A DNA stretch of 64,000 bases, from the NCBI RefSeq assembly GCF_020554865.1, contig NZ_JAJCIC010000021.1, positions 18,347 through 82,346 of the forward strand, in the 5' to 3' direction. The position numbers were made by a program, and so were the translations under genes. Positions 26,410 to 35,482 of the stretch are shown here, one piece after another (position 1 is the first letter of the stretch; the number at the start of each line of letters is the position of its first letter). The stretch is from Lacrimispora sp. 210928-DFI.3.58. Its GTDB lineage: Bacteria; Bacillota; Clostridia; Lachnospirales; Lachnospiraceae. Under the pieces are notes generated by a model that saw only the letters and a program-made list of their open reading frames with translations, made no database searches and was not told where the DNA came from.

Positions 26410-27303
26410 ATGGATATCAGAAATCTGATGACCTTTATACAGGTAGCAGAGCTGAACAGCTTCACCAGGGCGGCTGAAAAGCTGGGGTATTCCCAGTCAA
26501 CGGTGTCCTTCCAGATCAAGCAGCTGGAGGGTGAGCTGGATTCCCAGCTCTTTGAGAGGATCAATCACACCATTGCCCTGACAGAGGATGGCAGGGAGCT
26601 TCTGGGCTATGCCCATCAGATCAGCAAGCTCACCACAGAGCTTAAGGATTCCATGCAGAAGGAAAAAAACATACAGGGACATATCCGCCTTGCAATGGCT
26701 GATTCCCTGTGCCCGGTATTGTTGGGGGAAAATTTTGCAGACTTCAGGAAACAGTATCCCGGCATTACCTTAAAGATCATTGCAGCCGGAACAGAGGAAA
26801 TGTTCCGGCTGCTGAATCACAATGAGGCCGATGCCATACTGACCTTAGATCATCATTTTTATAATACGGATTACGTGATCGTCCGCGAGGAAAAGGTGGG
26901 GGTCCACTTTGTGGCTGGGGCAGCTTCCCCTTTAGGACAGACCGGAGAGCTTTCCATACAGAAACTGGCCTGCCATCCCTTTATCCTGACGGAAAAAGGA
27001 ATGAGCTACCGGCGGCTTATGGATGAACGGCTGGCGGAGCTGTCCCTGGAGATCAAGCCCGTCCTGGAAATCGGAAGCGCAGACCTGATCGCCTCTCTGG
27101 TAGAGCAGGGAACCGGGGTCTCCTTCCTGCCCGACTATGTGACGGAAAGCAAGGTAAAGGCCGGGACCATGGTACGCCTGCAGATAAAGGACTTTGAGAT
27201 CGGGATCTGGAAGCAGCTTCTGTATCACAGGGATAAATGGGTATCCCGGCAAATGGATTCCGTACTGGACTATTGTGCCGGGAAGGTATTCAATCGCTCC
27301 TGA
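26410..27303 (+). CDS. LysR family transcriptional regulator
   Basis: A 297-residue protein. The N-terminal winged helix-turn-helix (about 1-60) contains NSFTRAAEKLGYSQSTVSFQ, and an effector-binding domain follows (about 90-290). The ATG follows GGAGGAAATAGA. It is divergent from the dehydrogenase-symporter pair with foldback repeat A2 between, so it is the most likely regulator of that operon; this is inference from position. Its 3' end overlaps the convergent efflux permease stop by 14 bases. Confidence 0.92.
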   Translation: MDIRNLMTFIQVAELNSFTRAAEKLGYSQSTVSFQIKQLEGELDSQLFERINHTIALTEDGRELLGYAHQISKLTTELKDSMQKEKNIQGHIRLAMADSLCPVLLGENFADFRKQYPGITLKIIAAGTEEMFRLLNHNEADAILTLDHHFYNTDYVIVREEKVGVHFVAGAASPLGQTGELSIQKLACHPFILTEKGMSYRRLMDERLAELSLEIKPVLEIGSADLIASLVEQGTGVSFLPDYVTESKVKAGTMVRLQIKDFEIGIWKQLLYHRDKWVSRQMDSVLDYCAGKVFNRS

Positions 27304-28468
27304 GGGCATCGATGGGATTCAGATTCGCCGCCCGGTTAGCCGGCATATAGCCGAAGATCAGGCCGATCCCCACTGAAACGCTGAAGGACACGATCACTGC
27401 AACGGGTGTCGGCGTGGCTGTGATCCCCATGGCGGCTCCCACCGCTGCGGTGGCCGCCCCGCCTATGATGATGCCGATGATCCCGCCCAACGAGCTGGTC
27501 ACGGCCGCCTCTATGACAAACTGCTGCATGATAACGCCCTTATTTGCTCCCAGGGACTTTCGGATACCGATCTCTCTGGTTCGCTCCGTGACAGACACCA
27601 GCATGATGTTCATGACGCCCACGCCCGCCACCAGAAGGGAGATCCCTGCGATTCCACCCAGCATGGCGCTCATCATAGCGATCTGTTCGTTTAAGGAATC
27701 CAAAAGGGAGCTCATGGCCGTCACCCGGTAGTAGTCATCGCTCTTGAAGGTCTCATAGAGAAAATCCTTGATGGCCTGGGTGCAGTCCTCTGTCAGGTCC
27801 GTATCCCTGGAGGCAAAGGTATAGCTGCTGATCACGGCATTTCTGGACATTTTCACCGCCACACTGTAGGGCAGCCACACAAAATCGTCTGTGCCTCCAT
27901 CGTCAAAATCACTCTCATCCTGGGCTTCTACGATCCCCACCACCTTGAAGGAATAGCCGCCGATCTTGATGGTCTGGTTTAAGGCAGAGGCAGTGCTGCC
28001 GTAAAGCTCCTGGGCTACGTAGGCGCCGATGATGCAGACCTTTTGCCTGGACATGATATCCGCATAGGAGAGATTCCTTCCTGCCTCCAGCTCATAGCTC
28101 ATAAGCTCCAGATACTCCTCACCGTAGCCCGCCACCGTGGTGGAATCCATCTCATCCGTCCCATTCTTGACAGAGGTGGAGACATTGACCGTAGGGCTCA
28201 TCTGGGCAAAGAGAGCGCTGTTCTCCTCATAAAATGCGTACATATCATCCACATCCAGGGAACGGGAGGCCAGGTTGGTGACATTTACCGTGATCCGGTT
28301 TACGCCCATACTGGTAAAATTTTCCACCATGCTTCCCATATATCCGTTCACAATGCTCACCAGGATGATCACAGCCGCAACGCCTATGATAATACCCAGC
28401 ATGGTCAGAAAGGAGCGCATCTTGTTGCCCCAAATGCTTTTAAGGGCGAGCTTGAATGATTGCAGCAT
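27290..28468 (-). CDS. MacB-like ABC transporter permease
   Basis: A 392-residue FtsX/MacB-type permease: one N-terminal helix (about 20-42, with GIIIGVAAVIILVSIVNGYM), a large extracytoplasmic domain (about 50-260) and three C-terminal helices, with the signature VSVTERTREIGIRKSLGA between them. In Gram-positive cells such units, with an HlyD-type adaptor, export peptides, antibiotics or lipids. Its start overlaps the ATPase gene by 29 bases. It is the last gene of the adaptor-ATPase-permease operon. Confidence 0.92.
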   Translation of the reverse strand: MLQSFKLALKSIWGNKMRSFLTMLGIIIGVAAVIILVSIVNGYMGSMVENFTSMGVNRITVNVTNLASRSLDVDDMYAFYEENSALFAQMSPTVNVSTSVKNGTDEMDSTTVAGYGEEYLELMSYELEAGRNLSYADIMSRQKVCIIGAYVAQELYGSTASALNQTIKIGGYSFKVVGIVEAQDESDFDDGGTDDFVWLPYSVAVKMSRNAVISSYTFASRDTDLTEDCTQAIKDFLYETFKSDDYYRVTAMSSLLDSLNEQIAMMSAMLGGIAGISLLVAGVGVMNIMLVSVTERTREIGIRKSLGANKGVIMQQFVIEAAVTSSLGGIIGIIIGGAATAAVGAAMGITATPTPVAVIVSFSVSVGIGLIFGYMPANRAANLNPIDALRSD

Positions 28469-29258
28469 AGTCTTTTACATCTCCGTCAAAATTTATTTTC
28501 CCGTCTGCGATACGCACCACACGCTTTGCCTCCACAGCAATGGAATTGTCGTGGGTAATCATGACAATGGTGTTGCCCTCCTCGTTCAGCTGCTTTAGGA
28601 AATTCAGCACATCACGGCTGGTTCTGGAATCCAGGGCTCCCGTTGGCTCATCTGCCAGGATCAGGGAGGGGGAGCCTGCCAATGCCCTGGCGATGGACAC
28701 TCTCTGCTGCTGGCCGCCGGAGAGCTGATTTGGAAAATTTCTCCATTTATCCTTCAAACCCACCTTTTCTAAGGAGGCCATAGCCCGTTCCCGGCGTTCT
28801 GCGCTGCCGGTCCCGGCATAAAGGAGGGGAAGCTCCACATTTTCCAGGATATTCAGCTTGGGCAGGAGGTTATACTGCTGGAAAATGAAGCCGATCATGC
28901 GGTTTCTCACTGCTGCCAGCTGCTTATCCGGCATATCGCTGACATCCTCGCCCCCCAGGTAATATTCTCCTTCTGTGGGTACATCCAGAGCTCCGATAAT
29001 GTTCATAAGGGTGGACTTTCCGCTTCCCGATTTTCCCACAATGGCTACGAACTCCCCGCGGCAGATGGTCAGGCTCACATCATCGTTGGCCCTGACCTCT
29101 TCACCTCCCAGGCGGTAGATCTTGTAAATGTGCTTTAGCTCGATCAGCACCCGGCCCTGCTTCGCCTCTACGGCAACGGGAGGACGGGAATCCGCCTCTG
29201 CGGCTGTCTCTGCCACAGTCTCCGAAACGTTGTTTGCTTTCCAATGCAGCCATCTCAT
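28440..29258 (-). CDS. MacB-like ABC transporter ATP-binding protein
   Basis: The ATPase core has Walker A GKSGSGKSTLMN, Q-loop FIFQQYNLLP, signature LSGGQQQRVSIARAL and Walker B LILADEPTGALD, as in LolD/MacB-type proteins. The start is uncertain. The frame is open to a GTG at 29408 that lies inside the adaptor gene. The ATG at 29256-29258 has GGAG six bases upstream and is chosen here, giving 272 residues with an unusual 30-residue acidic leader before the usual LIELKHIYKIYRLGG beginning. It provides ATP hydrolysis for the efflux operon. Confidence 0.88.
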   Translation of the reverse strand: MRWLHWKANNVSETVAETAAEADSRPPVAVEAKQGRVLIELKHIYKIYRLGGEEVRANDDVSLTICRGEFVAIVGKSGSGKSTLMNIIGALDVPTEGEYYLGGEDVSDMPDKQLAAVRNRMIGFIFQQYNLLPKLNILENVELPLLYAGTGSAERRERAMASLEKVGLKDKWRNFPNQLSGGQQQRVSIARALAGSPSLILADEPTGALDSRTSRDVLNFLKQLNEEGNTIVMITHDNSIAVEAKRVVRIADGKINFDGDVKDYAAIIQARP

Positions 29259-29361
29259 AGAAATCTCCGTTCCGCCGCCCATCAGACGGCACAAATCGTA
29301 ATCAATCTTCCGGCTTTTTTCTCCGAACGAATATTTTGGGGGCTTGGCCGCGGTCAGCCGC

Positions 29362-31221
29362 CTATCTTTGACCGCCTCCGCGGTTTCCTCCGCCTTGGCT
29401 GCCTCCACGGTTTCCTCCGCCCTGGCCGCCTCCGCCGCCGGGACCTCCGCCTGGCATTCCTCCTCCGGAAGTCTGACCCATACCTCCTGGCATCATGCCG
29501 CCCATCATGTTCATACCTGTGTTCACAGAGGAGGCTGCTACATAGACCTCATCGCCCTCCGACAGGCCGCTCCTGATCTCCACATAGGAATCGCTGACTA
29601 CGCCGGTCTCAACCTCCACAGCTCTGAAGCCTGCAGGCACTGCGCCCTTCTGCTCTGTCACCGTATCATCCTTCACATAGACCTGGCTGCCTCTCATCAG
29701 GGCATCGGATGGAACTGCCAGGGCATCTGCAGCCTCCTCCAGAGTGATCACGCCGTCCACATTCATGCCGGGAAGCAGATCACCCACCTCATCCATGGTT
29801 ACTGTGACGGGATAGGTGGTTACGCCGTTGGAATAGCTGCTCTCCAGGCTGATCTTCGTCACCTTGCCCGTAAAGGTCTGGCCCTCCAGGGCATCGGCCG
29901 TCACCTTCACCTTCTGCCCCACCTGGACCGACAGAATATCCAGCTCATCAATGGACATTTCAAAGGTCAGCTCCGAGAGGTCATAGATGGTAGCAACGGT
30001 GGTGCTGCTGTTGCTGTTCCGCTCAATGGTATCTCCCACCTTATAATTCTTTGTGATCACCTGGCCTGAGATGGGAGCCGTGATGGTGTAGTTGTCGTAA
30101 TTATCCTGGGTGGTATCCAGGCTGTTCTGGGCGGATTCCAGCCTCTCCTGGGCATTGTCCATGGAATCCTTGTAATTCTTGATCAGGTCCTCCGCCGTGT
30201 CCGTGGTCATTGCAAACACCGGCGTTCCCTTTGTGACGTAATCGCCTTCGTGCACCAGGAGGCTTGCCACCTCCACACCCACTGCCAGCTCAGCGCTCAT
30301 GGTCTTATCAATGGTTGCCGCAAAAACGCCGTCTTCACTGCCCACAAACTCCCCGATCTGGGCCGTAGCTGCAGTGGAGGTGGTAAGACCGCCCGGATTG
30401 GCCACCTCAATGGTTACATAGCGCACAATACGGCCTCCGGTCAAAGTCACCTCCTGAGCAGCCACCGCTGTCACTATGCCAGCTATCTGCTCTGCCGTAT
30501 CCGTCAGAGTCAGGACAACTCCCATGCCCGCTCCGATGGCCGCCGCCTCGCCGGACAGGAAGGGGATCCGTATTTTCATCACATCATCACTATAAAGGCT
30601 TGCGATATTGGTCCCGTTGCTGACCCGGTCTCCGGCGCTGATCTTTAATTCATTGATATAGCCTGTCTCCGTGGCCCTATAGACATTGCCGCTGTAGTCG
30701 CTTAAGGCCTGATTATAGTCCTCTGCCGCGTCATCATAGGTGGTCTGGGCCCTGGACAGGGAATTGACAGCGCTTGTTAAGGAGGATTCCATGCTGCTCC
30801 TGTCGATCTCATAGAGGACCTGGCCCTTTTCCACCTCATCCCCCTCCTCAAAATCAGCAGCGATCACATCGCCCTCCACCAGTGAGGAGATGCTGTAGGT
30901 ATCCTTGGCCGCCAGAGTCCCGGTGGAGCTTAGCTCCGAGGAAATATCCCTTCTGGTTACAGTGGCCGTGTTGATGGTGGCAGCCCTGGCAGCCGCCTCC
31001 TTTGCCTTTTTGTTCCGGTAGGTAAGGATTGCCACAAGTGCAATGGCGATCACCAGGAGGACTGCTGTAATGCGCTTCCAGAGAGGGGAGCTTTTCCTTT
31101 TCTTTTTCTTTGCCCCGTTGCCCGGTGCCTCTAAGGTACCGCCGCTGTCCTTTGCCGCCTCTTCCTTTCTATTCTTTCTAAGCGCGAATATTCCCCCGGA
31201 AATCTTTTTCTGCTCTTCCAT
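29362..31221 (-). CDS. Efflux adaptor protein (HlyD/MacA family) with Gly-rich tail
   Basis: A 619-residue membrane fusion protein: a basic head, one membrane helix (about 49-66), a lipoyl-like half (TVTRRDISSELSSTGTLAAK), a coiled-coil region (about 140-190 and 330-370), beta-barrel and membrane-proximal domains. It ends in a striking tail of about 45 residues made almost only of Gly, Met, Pro, Asn, Gln and Arg (MMGGMMPGGMG and GGNRGGSQGGG). It links the ABC permease to the cell surface. The tail is encoded by GGC/GGA-rich DNA that also forms a possible start region for the next gene. Confidence 0.9.
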   Translation of the reverse strand: MEEQKKISGGIFALRKNRKEEAAKDSGGTLEAPGNGAKKKKRKSSPLWKRITAVLLVIAIALVAILTYRNKKAKEAAARAATINTATVTRRDISSELSSTGTLAAKDTYSISSLVEGDVIAADFEEGDEVEKGQVLYEIDRSSMESSLTSAVNSLSRAQTTYDDAAEDYNQALSDYSGNVYRATETGYINELKISAGDRVSNGTNIASLYSDDVMKIRIPFLSGEAAAIGAGMGVVLTLTDTAEQIAGIVTAVAAQEVTLTGGRIVRYVTIEVANPGGLTTSTAATAQIGEFVGSEDGVFAATIDKTMSAELAVGVEVASLLVHEGDYVTKGTPVFAMTTDTAEDLIKNYKDSMDNAQERLESAQNSLDTTQDNYDNYTITAPISGQVITKNYKVGDTIERNSNSSTTVATIYDLSELTFEMSIDELDILSVQVGQKVKVTADALEGQTFTGKVTKISLESSYSNGVTTYPVTVTMDEVGDLLPGMNVDGVITLEEAADALAVPSDALMRGSQVYVKDDTVTEQKGAVPAGFRAVEVETGVVSDSYVEIRSGLSEGDEVYVAASSVNTGMNMMGGMMPGGMGQTSGGGMPGGGPGGGGGQGGGNRGGSQGGGNRGGGQR

Positions 31222-31242
31222 ACGTCACCTCTGCCTGCAATG

Positions 31243-31413
31243 ATTTTTTATTACGCTCGTCCCTCGCTTCATAAAAAACATACGGGAACCGCGAACTCCG
31301 CTTCGCTTCGTTTGCGCAGCAAATAGTTTCGCGCTCCGGCGCTCAACTATTTTTTATTACGCTCGTCCCCTCGCTTCATAAAAGCTTTAACTGTTCAGTG
31401 CCCTCACAGTTAC
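31243..31413. repeat. Direct repeats, hairpin and family D palindrome D2
   Basis: This 200-base gap between the SLH gene and the efflux operon holds two near-identical 34-35 base direct repeats (31243-31276 and 31349-31383, containing TTATTACGCTCGTCCC). Between them are CGCTTCGCTTCG-type runs and a hairpin AAATAGTT/AACTATTT with an inner GCGC stem (31321-31352). Next to the second repeat, AACTGTTCAG...CACAGTT (about 31389-31412) is a short family D dyad. The hairpin may end SLH transcription. No gene fits here. Confidence 0.55.
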
Positions 31414-31421
31414 GATTTCTT

Positions 31422-32591
31422 CTAATATTCAATGGCATCAATCGCCGTATAGGTGCCGCTGCTGTAATTGCACACAAGCACCACCTCGTCTCCCACCTCC
31501 AAGGTGCCGTAGATGGAGAACAGATACTGCAGCTCCGAGGAATCCAGCCCGATGGTCAGATAGCCCTCATCGTCCAGCTCTGCATTTTCATAAAAATCAT
31601 CGTCTGAATTGGTGGTGTCGATCTCCAGGCGGACAGAGGTGGGCGTTATCACATCAGAGGATTTATAATAGATATTTTTGATCTCACCCTTCAGGAGAAC
31701 ATATGTACTGGTGCCCGAATGATCATCCGTATCCCAGCCAGTGGTGGTATAGGCCCAGATAGTCTTTGACTTTACGTTGTAGTAGATCACGGCAAAGCCG
31801 GAAGCCTTCTGAGAGAGCTTTACAGCCTCCAGAGTGCTGGCCACGCCGTTTAAGAATACATTGGCATCATCCGAGCTAAAGGGCACGGAATCGATCACGC
31901 TGAAGCTCTTGTGCACCAGGATCGGTCCTTTTCTCTCATCCTCCAGAATGCTGACAGGATTGATCTCGCCGTCAGAGTTGAGTTCACAGTCAAGGACAGC
32001 TCCGTAAATGGTATTGCTGTCCTTTGGATTTGCCTTCAGCAGGTTATAGAACAGATTCATGCAGTCTGTCTGGTTCAGATTATCTGCAATACCGCAGGTC
32101 ATATTTTCATTCAGCTCAAGGTAATTAAATTTGGATATCCGTGAGGAAGTCAGGTCCCCGGTGAAATCCCCGTCCGTATATCCCAGCATTGTGAGGACCG
32201 CCTTCACCCCGTCCCGGTAGGTCACAGGCTCATCCGGCTTAAACACTCCGCCCAGAAATCCCGTCATCCAGCCCTGAGAGGCCGCGATCCTGATATAGAC
32301 GGCATTTGGATGAGCGGCCGGCACATCGGCAAAAACGGAAACGCTGGAGGTGGGAAGATTTTCCCGGAAGCTGGAGGCATTTACCAGCATTTTTGCAAAA
32401 TCTCCTCTTGTGACCTCTTCGCGGAAGCTGGTCACCTCCATGATCCCGGTCAGCTTCACAACCTGCTGCCTCATATCAAAATTTGCGGAAGACACATTTG
32501 CCAGTACGGTCATCGGGGCAGCTGACGATACAGCCGTCACGGCTGCCAGGGAACCGAAGAGGTAACGGCAGGCGGAATTTACTCTTTTCAT
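31422..32591 (-). CDS. S-layer homology (SLH) domain exported protein
   Basis: A 389-residue secreted protein: signal peptide of about 31 residues ending in MTVLA, then one or two SLH-type repeats (about 45-170) with FREEVTRGDFAKML, VFADVPAAHPNAVYIRIAAS and FKPDEPVTYRDGVKAVLTMLGY. The remainder is beta-rich and of unknown fold (about 200-389). SLH domains hold proteins on secondary cell-wall polymers. It may be a surface anchor or enzyme-free structural protein; no catalytic motif is visible. Upstream lies repeat B2. Confidence 0.85.
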   Translation of the reverse strand: MKRVNSACRYLFGSLAAVTAVSSAAPMTVLANVSSANFDMRQQVVKLTGIMEVTSFREEVTRGDFAKMLVNASSFRENLPTSSVSVFADVPAAHPNAVYIRIAASQGWMTGFLGGVFKPDEPVTYRDGVKAVLTMLGYTDGDFTGDLTSSRISKFNYLELNENMTCGIADNLNQTDCMNLFYNLLKANPKDSNTIYGAVLDCELNSDGEINPVSILEDERKGPILVHKSFSVIDSVPFSSDDANVFLNGVASTLEAVKLSQKASGFAVIYYNVKSKTIWAYTTTGWDTDDHSGTSTYVLLKGEIKNIYYKSSDVITPTSVRLEIDTTNSDDDFYENAELDDEGYLTIGLDSSELQYLFSIYGTLEVGDEVVLVCNYSSGTYTAIDAIEY

Positions 32592-32633
32592 ATCTTAGGG
32601 CTCCTCTCACTGTCTATAGGAATTACTATGAAA

Positions 32634-32817
32634 GTATTGCCGAGCAGCTGTGCGGACTGCGTGCGAGCACGCAAGGACGTACAGACATTTGGCAATCAAG
32701 CCGGTATGAGGAAGTAGGCCGATCGGCCGGATTCCGAATACTGGCGGCAGCTGCGGGAGTGCAAAGCGCGGAGCAGCTGACTTTCATGATTGGTAATGCC
32801 GCCGCCGGATAGGCGGC
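32634..32817 (+). repeat. Family B structured repeat, copy B2
   Basis: A 184-base element matching B1 (20024-20204) along its length. The stems are kept although bases differ: GCGTGCGAGCACGC replaces GTGTGCGAGCACAC, GGCCGATCGGCC replaces GGCCGATAGGCC, and GCGCAAAGCGC is identical. It ends in GCCGCC/GGCGGC followed by GTAGGTTAACTGTGAA, the same tail seen between C1 and B1. It occupies most of the 338-base gap between the SLH and patatin genes. Confidence 0.8.
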
Positions 32818-32929
32818 TTGGTAGGTTAACTGTGAATAACTATATCAGCGGAATGTGTTCATTTTGTGTTCATGCTGTGATTTTTCCGCAAAAATAGCCC
32901 CGCCTGAAAGGCGGAGCCATGTATTCTCT

Positions 32930-33787
32930 TTAAGAGTGGTTCAGATAGGCTGTCAGCTTCGGCAGCATATCCACTGCCGTCTGCCTGCCCTCCTCATAAA
33001 GGGCCATAAGCTTCCCACGGTCACGCTCAAACCGCGATACGGTAACGGGAACCGGAGGACGGATGACAAAGAGCTTTCCAGCTGCCTCCAGCTCATCGAT
33101 CTCCTCCTGCATCCTGTTGTAACGGTCCGGAATCTCCTTCACGGCCTCCAAAAGCTCAGGAAGAGGTCCCAGATATTTCTCATAGATTTTCCTCTTCACA
33201 TCCTTCATGGGCCCCTTCCGGTAGCCATGGTGCCTTGTGAGAACAAGGACTACCTTCTCATATCCATCCTCCATGGCCTTTTTGTAGGGAATAGGCATGG
33301 AAAGGCCTCCGTCCAGATACTTCTTCCCCTCCACCGTTATCATATGGGATACAATGGGCAGGCTGCAGGAGGCAGATACCGCCGCCATCATATCACTGCA
33401 CACGCCCTTTTCAAAGTACTCCGGCTTTCCTGTCCGGCATCTGGTGGCCGTTGCCAGGAAACGCTGCCCGGATGCCTCAAAGGCCTCCTTATCAAAGGGA
33501 ACCAGGTCATCGCTCAGCTCCCCAAAAATAAAATCAAAGTCAAACAGCGCTCTCTTCCTGAACATATTCCCCAGGCTGATATACCGCTTGTCATGGACAT
33601 AGTTCAGATTGATATCACGTGTCCGTCCGATCTGTCCGCTGACATAGCTCATGCCGCACATAGAACCTGCAGACACGCCATTCACATAGGAAAATCGTAA
33701 CCCCTGCTCCATGAATACATCCAGCACGCCGCTGGTGAACAGGCACCGCAAAGAGCCTCCCTCCAGTACCAAAGCGCCTTCTGTCAT
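32930..33787 (-). CDS. Patatin-like phospholipase family protein
   Basis: The frame opens at a TTG (33802), but the ATG at 33785-33787 with GGAG nine bases upstream is preferred, giving 285 residues starting MTEGALVLEGGSLR. The patatin Ser-Asp dyad is clear: oxyanion loop EGGSLR, nucleophile elbow GVSAGS, and the Asp in YLDGGLSMPIP. The C-terminal third is helical and charged. These are cytoplasmic lipid acyl hydrolases, often related to the YjjU group. Actual substrate unknown. It is followed by cardiolipin synthase, so both may act in phospholipid turnover. Confidence 0.9.
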   Translation of the reverse strand: MTEGALVLEGGSLRCLFTSGVLDVFMEQGLRFSYVNGVSAGSMCGMSYVSGQIGRTRDINLNYVHDKRYISLGNMFRKRALFDFDFIFGELSDDLVPFDKEAFEASGQRFLATATRCRTGKPEYFEKGVCSDMMAAVSASCSLPIVSHMITVEGKKYLDGGLSMPIPYKKAMEDGYEKVVLVLTRHHGYRKGPMKDVKRKIYEKYLGPLPELLEAVKEIPDRYNRMQEEIDELEAAGKLFVIRPPVPVTVSRFERDRGKLMALYEEGRQTAVDMLPKLTAYLNHS

Positions 33788-33853
33788 GCCATTTTTCTCC
33801 AATTCTATCTGACTTCCTTTCTTCCTAAAAATCTCCTCCGCCGGTTTTCTCCG

Positions 33854-35398
33854 CTACATAAGGGGTGCGATCAGCCTCAGCATCCTTCCGGCTGCCCGCC
33901 CTGCCCAGTTGTATTTTCTGCAGCTTTCCATGGTGATAAGGCTGCATTTCTCCAGAGTCTCCTCGTAATCTCTTTCAATATCCTTTACCACCCGGTTTCT
34001 GTACATATAGGCCGCACATTCAAAATGAAGGTACAGGCTTCTGAAATCCAGGTTAATGGTACCCACTACCGCCTTCTCATCATCGCTTACAAACACCTTT
34101 GCATGGACAAAGCCCGGTGTATATTCGTATATTTTCACTCCTGCTGCGATAAGCTCCGGATAATAGGTGCGCGCCAGCAGGTAAGCGTACTTTTTATCTG
34201 GTATATGGGGCATGATGATCCTGACGTCAACTCCCCGTTTGGCTGCATAGCAGAGGGCATTTTCCATCTCGTCATCCAGTATCAGATAGGGCGTCATGAT
34301 GTGAACGTAATTTTCAGCCCTGTCCAATATATCCAGATACACCTGCTTTCCCACCTGCTCCCTGTCCATCGGGCTGTCTCCGTAGGGAAGCACAAAGCCG
34401 GATGGCTCCTCCCCAGGGGCAAACCTGTATGCTTCCGCCGGAAGATAGGCAGCATAGTCCTCCTTCTTCCGCTCTGTCACATTCCACATCTGCAAAAACA
34501 TCATGGTAAAGCTCTTAACGCCGTCTCCCTTGAGCATAATGGCCGTGTCCTTCCAGTGGCCGAAGCGCTCCTTCCTGTTAATATACTCATCCGCCAGGTT
34601 AACGCCTCCGGTAAACGCCGTATGGCCGTCGATCACCACGATCTTCCTGTGGTCTCTGTTGTTCTGGTGGGTGGATAAGGTGGGCTTTATGGGGGAGAAC
34701 ATTTTACAGCGGATCCCCCGCTTTTCAAGTTCTCTGGGGTAATGATAGGGAAGGAGCATCAGGCAGCACATACCATCGTACATGACCCTGACCTCTACTC
34801 CCTGCCTTGCCTTTTTCTCCAGCACGTTCAAAATACTGTCCCACATGTATCCGCGTTCTACGATAAAGTATTCCAGGAATATAAAATGCTCTGCTTTTTC
34901 AAGCTCCCTCAGAAGAGCCTGAAATTTGTCTTCTCCTAAAGGGAAATATTCCACATAAGTATTGCCGTAAACAGGGAAGCCTGCATAATTTCTCATGTAG
35001 TCTGCCAGGCGGCTGCCTGCCATACTGCCAGCTGCCAGTTTCTCTTTCACCGGCTTCTCCTGCTCCAGATAGGGAGCGGTCTCCCCTATGGTCTTCTTAA
35101 GCCGTTTTGTCAGCAGCTTTGTCTGAGGCTGCAGCTGGACAAAAATGTAGAGCAGGACACCAAAAACAGGTATCACAAGAACAGGCACGATCCAGGCCAG
35201 CTTGAAACTGGAATTAATCGGCTCATTAAATATATAGATGATGGCAAATGCACTCAGAAGGATAAATACCACATACATCGTATGCATATCCAGCCACCGG
35301 AAGGCGCTGAAAAGTATTCCTATCTGGATCGCCAGGAACAGGATGACAAATGCCGTCCTGCCGAAAATGAGCCGGAATAGTCCTCTTAGTTTCTTCAT
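33854..35398 (-). CDS. cls: Cardiolipin synthase
   Basis: The frame is open to 35443 (GTG), but the ATG at 35396-35398 begins MKKLRGLFRLIFGRTAF, like other clostridial Cls proteins; only a distant GGAAG is upstream, so the start is moderately sure. The 514-residue protein has two N-terminal helices (about 10-60) and two phospholipase-D HKD motifs (HRKIVVIDG and HAKVFVSDD with downstream GTINLD). It joins two phosphatidylglycerols into cardiolipin at the membrane. It lies between the patatin gene and the CcdA-TlpA gene. Confidence 0.93.
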   Translation of the reverse strand: MKKLRGLFRLIFGRTAFVILFLAIQIGILFSAFRWLDMHTMYVVFILLSAFAIIYIFNEPINSSFKLAWIVPVLVIPVFGVLLYIFVQLQPQTKLLTKRLKKTIGETAPYLEQEKPVKEKLAAGSMAGSRLADYMRNYAGFPVYGNTYVEYFPLGEDKFQALLRELEKAEHFIFLEYFIVERGYMWDSILNVLEKKARQGVEVRVMYDGMCCLMLLPYHYPRELEKRGIRCKMFSPIKPTLSTHQNNRDHRKIVVIDGHTAFTGGVNLADEYINRKERFGHWKDTAIMLKGDGVKSFTMMFLQMWNVTERKKEDYAAYLPAEAYRFAPGEEPSGFVLPYGDSPMDREQVGKQVYLDILDRAENYVHIMTPYLILDDEMENALCYAAKRGVDVRIIMPHIPDKKYAYLLARTYYPELIAAGVKIYEYTPGFVHAKVFVSDDEKAVVGTINLDFRSLYLHFECAAYMYRNRVVKDIERDYEETLEKCSLITMESCRKYNWAGRAAGRMLRLIAPLM

Positions 35399-35482
35399 CT
35401 GATCGTTGTACTTCCTTTCATGGTTAAAAACTATTTGGCGCACTGCATGCTCTCATACAGCTGCAGAGCCAAAGGCAGCAGC

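Noticed and set aside
32855..33700. 281-codon plus-strand frame
   Set aside because: It is antisense to the patatin gene, whose catalytic motifs are intact.
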